Assembly (NCBI GenBank): GCA_028285265.1
Contig: JANQPX010000013.1
Span: 1 to 64,000 of the forward strand
Length of the DNA stretch: 64,000 bases
Reading direction: 5' to 3'
Origin: Geminicoccaceae bacterium
Lineage (GTDB): Bacteria > Pseudomonadota > Alphaproteobacteria > Geminicoccales > Geminicoccaceae
This document shows, one piece after another, positions 1-9,644 of the stretch. The position numbers were made by a program, and so were the translations under genes. The notes under the pieces are model-generated. The model did no database searches. It saw only the letters and a list, made by a program, of their open reading frames with translations, and was not told the origin of the DNA. Numbering within the stretch: position 1 is the stretch's first letter; every line of letters begins with the position of its first letter.

Positions 1-1
1 A

Positions 2-2134
2 GCCCCGGACCGTTTTGTGCGTGCGCTTGCTCATGGCGACCGCGAAGCCCTCGTCGAAAAGTCGCCTTATGCTCGGTGCCTCATTATTCTTCTTCACGCC
101 CTCGGCTGGCGTGGCGCGACACGCCATCTCATCGAACTGCTGCCGCATTGCGCTCAAGACATTGGACTGAGCGATCTGCGCAATGTGCTCGCGGCCGCCG
201 ACTACCGGTCACGAACCTTGCGCTCACGCATGCTCGACCTCGATGGCCGACTGTTGCCATGTCTCTACATGCGCGCCGATGATGCACCCCTTTTGATCCT
301 CGATCGACAAGGTGACCGGTTTACCTATTACGATACCCAAAGCAATGAGACGCTCAGCGACATGCCGCCACTTAAGGAACGCGGCCTTGTCTATGTCTTC
401 GAGTATCTTGGGGGGCGTGAGCAAACTCGTACCCGGCGTACAGACAGCTGGTTCCGCGATCTCGCACTCAGATTCCGAAAGCAGCTCATCCTTCTCGGCA
501 TTATGGGATTCGTTGCGACTCTTCCCGGCCTCATAACACCGCTGTTCATCATGGTGCTCTATGATACCGTGATTTCTGCCCAGTCAACGTCGCTACTCAT
601 CCAGCTGTCATTGGCGATGATGGCCTTCTTATGTGTTGATCTCCTGTTTCGACTGATTAGAGCCAGAGTGATCGCCTATATCGCAGCACGTATTGGTCGC
701 TTAGTCGCGCTTTCGACGTTTGGGCGCCTTATGGGTCTCGCGCCTGCAGCCCTCAATCGAGCACCTCTCCACGCTCAGCTTCGACGTGTGCGCCAGTTTG
801 AGGCATGGCGTGACCATTTCGCGGATCCGTTGGTCTCGGTCGCCTTCAATCTACCTTTTTCCTTCATCTTTCTCATCGTCATCGCTCTACTTGGCGGCGG
901 CGTGGTGCTTTTGCCGCTCATGGTCATGTTGCTTTACGCGGCGTTTGCATGGTTTGCCGGGCCAGCACTCGAGCGCTATCGCAACAATGCAAGCGAAGCT
1001 CGACAAGTACGCGATTCTTGCTTTGATGAAATCGTGACGGAGATGCGATCGATCCGCATGCTCGCCAGTGAGAGCATTTGGTTGGAGCGGTTTCGAAACT
1101 ATGCTGCCGGATCGGCGCTTGCTGACGTTCACCGGGCAAAATTACAGGAGCTCTTGCAAACGACAGGTCAGGCCGCCGTCACACTTGCCGGAACCGGTAC
1201 GCTCTTTCTTGGCGCGCTCGGTGTCATGGAAGGCAGTCTATCGATTGGTGCGCTAATCGCATGTATGGCTCTCGTCTGGCGTGTTCTATCGCCTTGGCAG
1301 CAAGGTATCAGCTTGCTGCCAAGATTTGCCCAGCTTCGAGCCGAAGCAGCCATGCTCGATCAAGTCATGCAGCTGCCGACAGAAGCGGACAATCGCCCGA
1401 GAAAACTGGTACCCACAGCAAGCAAAGGCGCCATTCAAATGGAAGGCGTCACTCTTGCTTATGAAGGGGCCAGTCGACCCGTTCTTTTGAGCGTTGATCT
1501 CTCGGTTGACCGCGGAGAACTTGTGGCGTTTTGTGGAGGAAGCGGCACCGGAAAATCGAGCCTACTGAAGGTTTTAGCCGGAATCTACACGCCCCAGGGT
1601 GGAAGTGTTCGTTTGGATGGCTTCGATCTGAGGCAGCTTCATCCGCGTGAGCTGCGTGAGCAGTTGGGCTATGCGCCGCAGCAACCGCATTTCTTCACCG
1701 GCACCATCGCTCAGAATCTTCGGCTTGCTCATCCCGCAGCAAGTGACGAGGATCTCTGGAACGCTGCGGTCGAAGCTGCCGTGCTTGATGACATCCTCAA
1801 CTTGGAAAATGGGTTCGAAACCCGTATCGGCGATGCGACGTTGCGACAGCAATCGCCGGGATTTCTTCAACGTCTTTCACTCACCCGCACCTATCTTAAG
1901 CGCGAAGGAGTTTTGCTTCTCGATGAGCCTGGCAGAGCTCTCGACTTCGACGGTGATCTCGCACTTCAGAAGAAACTGACCCACGTAAAGGGGCGTCAAA
2001 CCGTTCTCCTGGTCACGCACCGCCCAAGCCATCTCAAGCTTGCAGATAAGGCGTTCAGGCTGCAATCGGGCAGGCTGTCCGCATGGCAACCCTGCGCGCC
2101 TCACGAGCAACTGCCGAAGCGACCTGATCCATGA
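2..2134 (+). CDS. Type I secretion ABC transporter (membrane plus ATPase), 5' end cut by window
   Basis: Inner-membrane ABC exporter half of a type I secretion system. The frame is open to the left edge, so the gene probably starts outside the window; GTG at 17 is the first possible start inside. Counting from that GTG: residues 1-130 resemble the degenerate C39-like N-terminal domain of RTX exporters, about 155-430 is the transmembrane domain (hydrophobic runs near 157-182, 192-213, 280-315, 385-425), and about 475-700 is the nucleotide-binding domain. Walker A is GGSGTGKSS (507-515), the Q-loop lies in YAPQQP, Walker B is LLLDEP with catalytic E637, and H668 is the switch histidine. The ABC signature, normally LSGGQ, reads QSPGFLQ (612-618), so one ATP site is probably poor and a second ABC subunit may be needed. 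The stop overlaps the start of the adaptor gene (ATGA), indicating translational coupling. Confidence 0.9.
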   Translation, partial: APDRFVRALAHGDREALVEKSPYARCLIILLHALGWRGATRHLIELLPHCAQDIGLSDLRNVLAAADYRSRTLRSRMLDLDGRLLPCLYMRADDAPLLILDRQGDRFTYYDTQSNETLSDMPPLKERGLVYVFEYLGGREQTRTRRTDSWFRDLALRFRKQLILLGIMGFVATLPGLITPLFIMVLYDTVISAQSTSLLIQLSLAMMAFLCVDLLFRLIRARVIAYIAARIGRLVALSTFGRLMGLAPAALNRAPLHAQLRRVRQFEAWRDHFADPLVSVAFNLPFSFIFLIVIALLGGGVVLLPLMVMLLYAAFAWFAGPALERYRNNASEARQVRDSCFDEIVTEMRSIRMLASESIWLERFRNYAAGSALADVHRAKLQELLQTTGQAAVTLAGTGTLFLGALGVMEGSLSIGALIACMALVWRVLSPWQQGISLLPRFAQLRAEAAMLDQVMQLPTEADNRPRKLVPTASKGAIQMEGVTLAYEGASRPVLLSVDLSVDRGELVAFCGGSGTGKSSLLKVLAGIYTPQGGSVRLDGFDLRQLHPRELREQLGYAPQQPHFFTGTIAQNLRLAHPAASDEDLWNAAVEAAVLDDILNLENGFETRIGDATLRQQSPGFLQRLSLTRTYLKREGVLLLDEPGRALDFDGDLALQKKLTHVKGRQTVLLVTHRPSHLKLADKAFRLQSGRLSAWQPCAPHEQLPKRPDP

Positions 2135-3486
2135 GCCAGGTCACCCTCGACAAGCGCCCATCGATCACCTCAGCAGCAAGGCGCTTCACATTCCCTACAG
2201 AAACCACGTTTCTGTCGCAGGCAGTGTTGCTGGAAGAGGCGGGACCACCACGTGTGCCCGCCCTTTCGTGTTTGTTTGGCTTCGTGCTCGTTGCGATCGC
2301 CCTTGCTGCAGGCATGCTCATTCAAATTGACGTCGTGACCAGCAGTCAGGGACAGATCAGGGCCGCTGGCGGCAACCAAGTTTTGCAAAGCTTTGATGGC
2401 GGCTTCGTCGCACAGATTCATGCGGAGGAAGGCCAAATCGTCCAAGCCGGCGACATTCTTGTCACCGTGGATGACCCAGAGGCCCAAGCCGAATTCGATC
2501 GCCTATCGGTTCGACAAGCAGGCTTGGTGGCACGAGCCCTACGACTTCAGTCGCTCACCGGCATGACGGCCCAGCTGGCGATTGAGCCAAATGACGACGA
2601 TACCCCGATCGCCAACGAACAAATGTCCATCCTGCCGATTGAGCAACAAGCGCTCATCGCTGAACGAACGCTCGTGCAGGCAGAGATCGACACGCGTTCA
2701 AAGGCCGTTCAAAATCTTCAGCTTCTGGAAGAAGAGGCAACTCGTCGTGTGACGTTCTTCGACGACGAGTTAGCGAGGCTCAATCCACTTTTTGCCAAGG
2801 GCCTCCTGATAAAAAGCCGCCTTCTTGAGGCAGAACGAGACGCTATCGACGCGCAGGAACGCCTTAAGGAGATCCAAGGTCAAATCCGCGAGGCCAAATC
2901 CGGTCTGCTCGAGTCGAGACGACGGCTGGACAATGTCGTAGCCGGCGGGAAGCTCCGACACGGAGACCAACTCTCATCCCTGTTACTTGATCTCAATGAG
3001 ACTCGCCAACGTGCCAAGACGATGCGACAGCGATTGGCACGGGGCACCATTACTGCCCCTTCAGCCGGGATTGTCTTTGAACTCAAGGCAAAGAATCCTG
3101 GTCAAACGATTGCTCCCGGCGATCCCATCGTTGAAATCATTCCCATCGATGGAGGTCTAGAGGCCGAGGTTCGTCTGCCGCCGTCGGAAATCAGCCACAT
3201 TCATGCAGGACAGCCGGTACGCATCACGATCGACGGCATCGAACCTCATCGCCATGGGTATCTTGAGGCCACCGTCGGCGCCCTCTCACCGTCAACATTT
3301 GTCGACGAGAACGCCCTTCCCTATTATCGCGCATCACTGGCGCTCTCGAGTGAGGAACTGGATGGTATTGCCTTGACCCCAGGCATGACAATCCAGGCGC
3401 AGATCAAGACTGGCTACCGAACAATCCTTGAGTATTTGCTAAAGCCTGTTTATCGCGCTTGGAGCACAGCGTTTCACGAACGTTGA
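2131..3486 (+). CDS. HlyD-family type I secretion periplasmic adaptor
   Basis: Membrane fusion protein that links the ABC exporter in the inner membrane to a TolC-type outer-membrane channel. It is 451 residues, close to the family length. A short cytoplasmic N-terminus is followed by one membrane segment (about 44-66), then a biotinyl-lipoyl-like half (FDGGFVAQIH, EEGQIVQAGD), a long helical hairpin rich in Glu, Arg and Gln (about 125-300), and the second lipoyl half with the beta-barrel (ITAPSAGIVF onwards). The start ATG overlaps the stop of the ABC gene by four bases. No secreted substrate (RTX repeats) and no outer-membrane factor is visible in the window, so the cargo is unknown. Confidence 0.92.
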   Translation: MSQVTLDKRPSITSAARRFTFPTETTFLSQAVLLEEAGPPRVPALSCLFGFVLVAIALAAGMLIQIDVVTSSQGQIRAAGGNQVLQSFDGGFVAQIHAEEGQIVQAGDILVTVDDPEAQAEFDRLSVRQAGLVARALRLQSLTGMTAQLAIEPNDDDTPIANEQMSILPIEQQALIAERTLVQAEIDTRSKAVQNLQLLEEEATRRVTFFDDELARLNPLFAKGLLIKSRLLEAERDAIDAQERLKEIQGQIREAKSGLLESRRRLDNVVAGGKLRHGDQLSSLLLDLNETRQRAKTMRQRLARGTITAPSAGIVFELKAKNPGQTIAPGDPIVEIIPIDGGLEAEVRLPPSEISHIHAGQPVRITIDGIEPHRHGYLEATVGALSPSTFVDENALPYYRASLALSSEELDGIALTPGMTIQAQIKTGYRTILEYLLKPVYRAWSTAFHER

Positions 3487-3533
3487 GGCCCGATTGCTAG
3501 CCGTAAGCAACAGGAGCCGGTGTTCGGCCGACG

Positions 3534-4529
3534 TCAGATCCCCTCATTCGAATTGGGCAGCACCAAGACTTTTCCATGGCGGTGGCTTCGACCGGCATGG
3601 CCGACGGCCTCGCGGATTCGCTCAATGGGATAGGTCGCTTCGATCCCAACCGACAATTGCTTGGAGACAAGGCGGTCGCTCAGCGTCTGATAAAGCTGCT
3701 CGATAGCGGATCGATCCATCGAGTTCAGCGCTTTTTGAAGCCAGAAGCCAGTCAAGGTAATGCCTTTGAAAATGGTATGGTCGGCTCGTATCTGGCAGGG
3801 TTCCCCGGAGAGCAGACCATAATTCACGACGATGCCCTCATCAGCCAGACAATCGGCCAGGCGCATCACCTGGCTACCGCCAACAGCGTCAATAGCAAGG
3901 CTCGGGCGGACATTCTGCGTCGCCGCCAAAACGCGCTTTGCAAGATCCTCACCATCGACCAGCACCACATCTGCCCCAAGCGCCTCAAGCTCCGGGATCA
4001 ATTCCGGCCTGCGAACGACGTTCACAGTGCGGATCCCTTCGGCTTTGGCCAAACTAATCAAAGCGCTGCCAACACCGGAATTCGCCGCATCTTGGATGAG
4101 CCAATCCCCCGACCGGAGCTCAACAAAGTTCTTCAGCATCATCCAGGCTGTCGCTGGATTCACTTTCAACATGGCGACTTGCAAGACGTCGGGAGCGCCC
4201 GTCACTTTGATGATCTCGCTCGCCGCGACGCGGCGCTGTTGCGACCAGTTGTTCCGGGCAAGCATAATCACGCGATCACCAATATCGACGCCGTCAACCT
4301 CCGCACCAATGGCATGGATCCGGCCGGTCGCTTCAGCACCGAGTGTTGCAGGCAAGTCCGGCTTAACAGCATAACCGCCTGATATTGTTAGCAGATCAGC
4401 TGGATTGATGGGAAACGCATCAATGGTAACGACGACCTCCCCTTTTGAGGGGGGTCCCAGATCGTCGACTTCAACACATTCGACGACATCTTCGGGCGTG
4501 CCGAAGGCATGGAATTGCACCTGCTTCAT
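3534..4529 (-). CDS. MDR-family NAD(P)H-dependent oxidoreductase, 2-enoyl thioester reductase-like
   Basis: Zinc-free medium-chain dehydrogenase/reductase of 331 residues, closest in motifs to mitochondrial-type trans-2-enoyl thioester reductase and quinone reductase. The N-terminal GroES-like domain contains INPADLLTISG and LGAEATGRI. The cofactor-binding Rossmann part carries the sequence after NPATAWMML with the glycine motif AANSGVGSA, typical of the enoyl reductase group. The cysteine and histidine zinc ligands of alcohol dehydrogenases are missing. The ATG has AGGGA upstream. The gene converges on the HlyD adaptor with 47 bases between them and appears monocistronic. Substrate is unknown; a fatty-acid or quinone substrate is inferred from the family only. 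Confidence 0.85.
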   Translation of the reverse strand: MKQVQFHAFGTPEDVVECVEVDDLGPPSKGEVVVTIDAFPINPADLLTISGGYAVKPDLPATLGAEATGRIHAIGAEVDGVDIGDRVIMLARNNWSQQRRVAASEIIKVTGAPDVLQVAMLKVNPATAWMMLKNFVELRSGDWLIQDAANSGVGSALISLAKAEGIRTVNVVRRPELIPELEALGADVVLVDGEDLAKRVLAATQNVRPSLAIDAVGGSQVMRLADCLADEGIVVNYGLLSGEPCQIRADHTIFKGITLTGFWLQKALNSMDRSAIEQLYQTLSDRLVSKQLSVGIEATYPIERIREAVGHAGRSHRHGKVLVLPNSNEGI

Positions 4530-4673
4530 GGAGAGATCCCTTCACGGCAACGCCATCTGCCCCGACTGACCACCTTGAGTAGAGCATGCTGCGCGCAAGC
4601 CAAGCAGTAAGCCCGCAGGGCTAGAGACAGAGGAAACAACGAATTTCGTGTGCCGTCATCAGGGATACAAGTG

Positions 4674-5147
4674 TTATCCCGCGTGTCGCCACTCCCGGGA
4701 TCGCATCCAGCCGAACCAACCTGATCGCTTAGGCATCGACTCGAAGGTCATCGAACGGACATCGCCACTCGTATCTCGAGTTGGAGCTAGCTCCAATGGA
4801 GTCGGTAACATCGACTTTTGCCGGTCAAGAATACGAAACAAATCAGCGTCCGTCTCGTCGTCGACAAAGGTCCCGTTTCGGGGCGATTCAGCCTGGTCGC
4901 TCCCTTCGATCCGGTCATAGACCGTCACGCTGTCGTTGCCATTCACGACGGAGGAAGCTGTCGATGCTTCAACGAGATCGTCGACATGATCACGGACAAT
5001 GCCAAGATCCCGTCCAATCTCGTAGGCTTCGTGCGCAAGCTTCGCCGATGCAGCGGGATCGGTCGGCGCGAGATCATCGCTAGCCTGTAAAAGGTCTTTA
5101 GCGATTTTCAACAGTGCAGCTTCCATAGCAGGGTCGGGTGCACTCAT
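4674..5147 (-). CDS. Hypothetical protein, 157 residues
   Basis: I do not recognise a family. The ATG at 5147 is preceded by GGGAG at good spacing, which supports a real gene. The first 65 residues look helical and acidic with a repeat-like alanine pattern (DPAASAKLAHEAYEIGRDLG), similar to a single tetratricopeptide-like hairpin. The rest is polar, Asp/Glu/Ser-rich and probably disordered, ending in a tryptophan-rich basic tail (SGWFGWMRSREW) that could touch a membrane. No signal peptide. It sits alone between the MDR reductase and a 400-base gap. Confidence 0.6.
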   Translation of the reverse strand: MSAPDPAMEAALLKIAKDLLQASDDLAPTDPAASAKLAHEAYEIGRDLGIVRDHVDDLVEASTASSVVNGNDSVTVYDRIEGSDQAESPRNGTFVDDETDADLFRILDRQKSMLPTPLELAPTRDTSGDVRSMTFESMPKRSGWFGWMRSREWRHAG

Positions 5148-5551
5148 TTACCAACTCCCAAAAGGCGCTTCCTGGCGATCATTATCGAGCAAATAAGCTA
5201 GATTTAGCCAGTTTTCCTGCGAATCCAGCTATATATTGGAATTCTTCCCTTTTTACCGCAACTCTTATGTACATGTAAAACGACAAGATTGCGTTATCCC
5301 CAGGAAAATCTTCTCCATTCGGTCGTAACCAGCCTTAGCTCGCTATGATCACCATCACGTCTGGTAAGAACACCGTTCCAAACGTGAATCTTTGTCGTAC
5401 ATAGCGTGAACACCGGAAAGACACAAATATTCCGTCATTAGCAAAAATTTTCCACTTACATGCTTATCGCGAGGCGGAAAGTTCACTTATCGATTGGCGA
5501 AAGGCGATCGAACCGATTGTTCGGTCCATCTCACTCACCCCATACGTGTCC
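5148..5551. other. Gene-free AT-rich stretch
   Basis: About 400 bases between the unknown 157-residue protein and chorismate mutase. It is more AT-rich than its surroundings and no frame looks coding. A short dyad CGAAC-N5-GTTCG lies near 5508-5522. The upstream region of the unknown protein must hold its promoter, but no clear -35/-10 pair stands out. No RNA gene recognised. Confidence 0.6.
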
Positions 5552-5848
5552 TCATTCGCCCGTTCCACTTTTGATTCGCTCATGATGGCGAATGACCTCA
5601 TCGATCACAAAATGGAGAAAGCGCTCGGCAAAATCGGGATCGAGATCAGCATCGATCGCCAGCGCTTTCAATCGCGCGATCTGCTGCGCTTCTCTACCTT
5701 TGTCGCTAGAGGGTAGACCTGTGTCTCGCTTGTATTCGCCCACGCGCTTTGTCAGGCGAAAGCGTTCTGCAAGGATGTAGATGAGCGTGGCATCAAGATT
5801 ATCGATGCTTTTCCTAAACTCGTCGAGCGGTGATGCTCCTTTGGCCAT
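5552..5848 (-). CDS. Chorismate mutase, AroQ class
   Basis: Converts chorismate to prephenate, the first step towards phenylalanine and tyrosine. The 98-residue protein is the usual size of a free-standing all-helical AroQ mutase. Diagnostic residues are visible: LDEFRKSIDNLD in helix 1 with the active-site arginine, RFRLTKRVGEYK in helix 1/2 with the lysine, and REAQQIARLKALA. The ATG has GGAGAAG upstream. It starts 27 bases after the uvrA stop on the same strand, so both are probably on one transcript although their functions are unrelated. It draws on the same chorismate pool as TrpE at 54.7 kb. Confidence 0.92.
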   Translation of the reverse strand: MAKGASPLDEFRKSIDNLDATLIYILAERFRLTKRVGEYKRDTGLPSSDKGREAQQIARLKALAIDADLDPDFAERFLHFVIDEVIRHHERIKSGTGE

Positions 5849-5875
5849 ACAGCTTCTCCGGCAGATAGCGTTCCG

Positions 5876-8746
5876 TCAGGCACGGCGCTTTTTCGATCTC
5901 TGCTGGTCGCTCGCAGCGGTAAGGCCGATGGATCGGGCGAGATAGTGTCCGGTATAGCTATGCTCGGATTTGGCAACCTCTTCGGGCGTGCCCGTTGCCA
6001 CAATCCTGCCGCCCCCGGTTCCGCCTTCCGGTCCAAGATCGACCAGATAGTCGGCCGTCTTGATCACATCGATATTATGTTCGATGACAACGACCGTGTT
6101 GCCTTGCTCGACCAACGCGTGCAGCACCTCCAATAACTTCCTCACATCTTCAAAATGCAGGCCTGTCGTCGGTTCGTCCAGAATGTAAAGCGTATCCCCG
6201 GTCGCTCTTCGTGCCAATTCCTTGGCTAATTTGACACGCTGGGCTTCGCCACCGGAGAGCGTCGTTGCGGACTGACCAAGCTTGATGTACCCCAAGCCAA
6301 CCCGTTGCAAGGTCTCCATCCGATGCCGGATCGGCGGCACCGCCTGGAAGAAATCGACGGCGGCTTCAACCGTCAGGTCGAGAACATCGGCGATTGAGTG
6401 ATCTCGATATTTGACCTCCAGCGTCTCGCGATTGAACCGTTTTCCATCGCACACATCGCAGGTAACAAAAACATCGGGCAGAAAGTGCATTTCAATCTTA
6501 ATCAGCCCATCGCCCTGGCATGCCTCGCAGCGACCACCCTTGACGTTGAAGGAAAATCGACCGGCTTTATAGCCACGTGCTTTGGCTTCGGGCAGACCTG
6601 CAAACCAGTCCCGGATGGGCGTGAAGCACCCTGTATAGGTGGCGGGGTTTGAACGCGGCGTGCGCCCGATCGGCGACTGATCAATGTCCACAACCTTGTC
6701 GAGGTAGTCGAGCCCCTTCACGGAATCATGGGCTGCGGCCTGTTTACGCGATCGGTGAAGATACCGGGCAAGCACCGGATAGAGGGTATCCAGTACCAGT
6801 GTCGACTTGCCACTCCCCGAAACGCCGGTGATACAGGAAAATGTGCCAAGTGGAATCTTGACACTGACGTCCTGAAGATTGTTGGCGGTGGCCCCGTTAA
6901 GCTCGAGAAAGCGCTTTTTCTTAGCCTTTCGTCGTTTCTTCGGCACAGCAATTTGACGATGACCGACCAGATATTGGCCGGTCAGACTTTCCGGGGCGGC
7001 CATAATCTCATCAGGTGTGCCTGCAGCAACGACCATACCGCCATGAACGCCAGCACCCGGCCCCATATCGACCACGTTGTCTGCCGCTCGAATCGCGTCT
7101 TCATCATGCTCGACAACGATGACGGTGTTGCCGAGATCTCTCAGGTGAATGAGCGTTTTTAGGAGCCGGTCATTGTCGCGTTGATGAAGTCCGATCGACG
7201 GCTCATCCAACACGTAAAGAACGCCTGTCAGACCGGAACCAATCTGCGATGCGAGTCGAATGCGTTGACTCTCGCCACCGGAAAGCGATCCGGAGTCGCG
7301 CGATAGGGTCAGGTAACCGAGACCGACATTGTTCAAGAAACCAAGGCGCTCATTGATCTCCTTTAGGATTCGCGTCGCGATTTCGTTTTGCTTATCGGTT
7401 AGGTGATCCTTGAGACCATCGAACCAACCCCCGGCTTCGCCGATCGAGAGGTCGGTCAATTCACCGATATGACGCCCATGGATCTTGACGGCCAAGGCTT
7501 CGGGTTTCAGGCGATAGCCAGCACAGGCTTCACAAGGAGCCGTGCTCTGATACTTGCCCAATTCCTCGCGCATCCAAGCGCTTTCCGTTTCGCGCCAACG
7601 CCGTTCCAAATTGTGCAAAACCCCTTCGAACGGCTTGTTCGTTGTGTAGTGGCGAAAGCCGTCATCATAGCTGAGCTCGACCACCTTGCCCTTGGAGCCA
7701 TAAAGAATCATGTCCTGGAGCGCTGGCTCGAGATCCTGCCAGCACGTGTCGAGGCTAGCGCCGAAGTGTTCCGCTAGTCCGGCGAGCGTTTGACCATAAT
7801 AGGTGGATGTTGTGTTGTTCCATGGTTCGATCGCTCCGTCGGCCAAAGAACGCTCGGGTTCAGGCACAACGAGGTCCGGATCCATATAGAGCTTCCGCCC
7901 GAGACCATCACAAGTCGGGCAAGCCCCAAACGGGTTGTTAAACGAGAAAAGGCGTGGCTCGATCTCATCGATCGTGAAGCCCGAGACAGGGCAGGCGAAT
8001 TTGGCTGACAGGACGAGAGGCTCGCTGCCTTCTGTATCTTCGACGAACAGGAGACCGTCAGAAAGGCCAAGGGCGGTTTCAATGCTATCGGCGAGGCGCT
8101 GTTCCAACCCCTCATCCAAAACCAGACGGTCGACCACCACCGCAATATCGTGCTTCAGTTTCTTATTGAGCTTCGGCACGTCATCGATTTCGTAGAGCTC
8201 GCCGTCCACCTTGACCCGCTGGAAACCCTGACGCTGCAGTTCGGCGAACTCTTTGCGATACTCGCCTTTTCGCCCGCGGACGATCGGCGCGAGCAGATAG
8301 AGGCGGGATCCTGAAGGCATCGTCATGATGCGGTCCACCATCTGCGACACCGTCTGGCTTTCAATCGGCAGACCTGTTGCAGGCGAATACGGCACGCCAA
8401 CTCTCGCGAACAAAAGACGCAGATAGTCGTAAATCTCGGTCACGGTGCCGACAGTCGATCGCGGGTTCCGTGATGTTGTCTTTTGCTCGATCGAGATCGC
8501 AGGTGACAAGCCGGTGATGCTGTCGACATCCGGCTTTTGCATCAGCTCCAGAAACTGACGAGCATAGGCCGATAAGCTTTCGACATAACGGCGCTGTCCA
8601 TCGGCATAGATCGTATCGAAAGCCAACGAGGATTTGCCGGACCCAGACAGACCGGTGATGACCACCAGCTTGTTCCGCGGCAGATCGACATCAATGGAAC
8701 GGAGGTTATGTTCCCGCGCACCGCGAATCCGGATAAAATCGTCCAT
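5876..8746 (-). CDS. uvrA: Excinuclease ABC subunit A
   Basis: Damage-recognition ATPase of nucleotide excision repair, working as a dimer that loads UvrB at lesions. At 956 residues it is about full length for the family. Both ATPase modules are complete: Walker A motifs GLSGSGKSS near residue 32 and GVSGSGKST in the second half; signature motifs LSGGESQR and LSGGEAQR; Walker B segments VLDEPS and ILDEPT. Zinc-finger cysteine pairs are present ([31 protein letters not shown]). The start ATG follows a weak ribosome site. I looked for a GTTC-N7-GTTC or GAAC-N7-GAAC LexA box in the upstream 150 bases and saw none. Chorismate mutase follows downstream. Confidence 0.98.
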   Translation of the reverse strand: MDDFIRIRGAREHNLRSIDVDLPRNKLVVITGLSGSGKSSLAFDTIYADGQRRYVESLSAYARQFLELMQKPDVDSITGLSPAISIEQKTTSRNPRSTVGTVTEIYDYLRLLFARVGVPYSPATGLPIESQTVSQMVDRIMTMPSGSRLYLLAPIVRGRKGEYRKEFAELQRQGFQRVKVDGELYEIDDVPKLNKKLKHDIAVVVDRLVLDEGLEQRLADSIETALGLSDGLLFVEDTEGSEPLVLSAKFACPVSGFTIDEIEPRLFSFNNPFGACPTCDGLGRKLYMDPDLVVPEPERSLADGAIEPWNNTTSTYYGQTLAGLAEHFGASLDTCWQDLEPALQDMILYGSKGKVVELSYDDGFRHYTTNKPFEGVLHNLERRWRETESAWMREELGKYQSTAPCEACAGYRLKPEALAVKIHGRHIGELTDLSIGEAGGWFDGLKDHLTDKQNEIATRILKEINERLGFLNNVGLGYLTLSRDSGSLSGGESQRIRLASQIGSGLTGVLYVLDEPSIGLHQRDNDRLLKTLIHLRDLGNTVIVVEHDEDAIRAADNVVDMGPGAGVHGGMVVAAGTPDEIMAAPESLTGQYLVGHRQIAVPKKRRKAKKKRFLELNGATANNLQDVSVKIPLGTFSCITGVSGSGKSTLVLDTLYPVLARYLHRSRKQAAAHDSVKGLDYLDKVVDIDQSPIGRTPRSNPATYTGCFTPIRDWFAGLPEAKARGYKAGRFSFNVKGGRCEACQGDGLIKIEMHFLPDVFVTCDVCDGKRFNRETLEVKYRDHSIADVLDLTVEAAVDFFQAVPPIRHRMETLQRVGLGYIKLGQSATTLSGGEAQRVKLAKELARRATGDTLYILDEPTTGLHFEDVRKLLEVLHALVEQGNTVVVIEHNIDVIKTADYLVDLGPEGGTGGGRIVATGTPEEVAKSEHSYTGHYLARSIGLTAASDQQRSKKRRA

Positions 8747-8893
8747 GGGGTCAGTCAGCTTTCGTTAAGAGCCAGAGCTTAGATGCTCCCTCCGTGAGGT
8801 CACGGCAAGGGCAGCAGCCAAGAGAGTTGTGGATAAGACCAAACGCACATGCCGTCCCGCTCAGCGGTGCGACTCGATGACAACCGGCCTCAA

Positions 8894-9433
8894 TCAGTCC
8901 TGAAAAATATGCGTGGGCTTGCCATCGATACTCAACCTGTTCTTCTTGTCCCAGTAGCGCTTCACACCATCTTCGCCCATCTTCTCGTAAAAGGGCAAAA
9001 GCTCGCTCGGCCCTCGATCTTCAACAAGGTTGAATTTCGGGACACCAGACCCGCAGGACTGCTGTAGACTCTCAACACGGACATCGATGATCTGCCTGGA
9101 ACCCGCGAGCGTTGGAAAGAGGCTGATGAGGCCCTCCCAATTCGGGTCACGGGGATGAACAACGCGTCCATGACCATAGACTCGAAGGATCAAGGCATGA
9201 CCTGAGAATGCGCAGAACATCAACGTGATCCGATCATGTTCTGCGAGATGTGCCGCTGTCTCATTGCCGCTGCCGGAGAGATTGAGCCAAACAATCCTGT
9301 CGCCATCGAGGACACGGAGTGTATCCATACCTTTTGGCGACATGTTGATACGGCCATCGACCGCAGCGGTTGCCACGAAAAATAGAACTTGTTGGCTGAT
9401 GAAGTCGATCGATCGCTCGGTCAAAACGGCCAT
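8894..9433 (-). CDS. Pyridoxamine 5'-phosphate oxidase-fold protein
   Basis: A 179-residue flavin-binding split-barrel protein of the PNPOx-like group. Recognisable are FFVATAAVDGRINMSPKG and RIVWLNLSGSGNETAAHL, which match the FMN-binding strand and loop of the group, then DRITLMFCAF. The C-terminal half (EKMGEDGVKRYW, NRLSIDGKPTH) is of the extended version found in many alphaproteobacteria. The start at 9433 is chosen over an upstream TTG at 9448 because GAGGAT lies six bases in front. The substrate is unknown; members of this family reduce or bind FMN, F420 or haem. Divergent from phnM, with about 210 bases between them. Confidence 0.82.
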   Translation of the reverse strand: MAVLTERSIDFISQQVLFFVATAAVDGRINMSPKGMDTLRVLDGDRIVWLNLSGSGNETAAHLAEHDRITLMFCAFSGHALILRVYGHGRVVHPRDPNWEGLISLFPTLAGSRQIIDVRVESLQQSCGSGVPKFNLVEDRGPSELLPFYEKMGEDGVKRYWDKKNRLSIDGKPTHIFQD

Positions 9434-9644
9434 GAACGGTATCCTCAAAGGCGTGTTTTTTGTGATTCGACATCGGCCAGCTTAAAGTAATCCTCCTGAC
9501 ACATTCCGTCAGTAACCTCCCGAATCGGACAGGCGTCTCCAGACTGTTGTTCTATCGCCCTGATATGACCACTTCTGATGCTAGGGTAGGTGAACGGGCT
9601 GATACGCGTGTCTCCCAGGTGGAACAACGAAGATGCGGGGTTTT

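Noticed and set aside
3576..4382. Long plus-strand frame (268 residues) opposite the MDR reductase
   Set aside because: It mirrors a clear enzyme gene on the minus strand, has no recognisable domain and no ribosome site.
8747..8893. Possible LexA box in front of uvrA
   Set aside because: No GTTC-N7-GTTC or GAAC-N7-GAAC found in this stretch.
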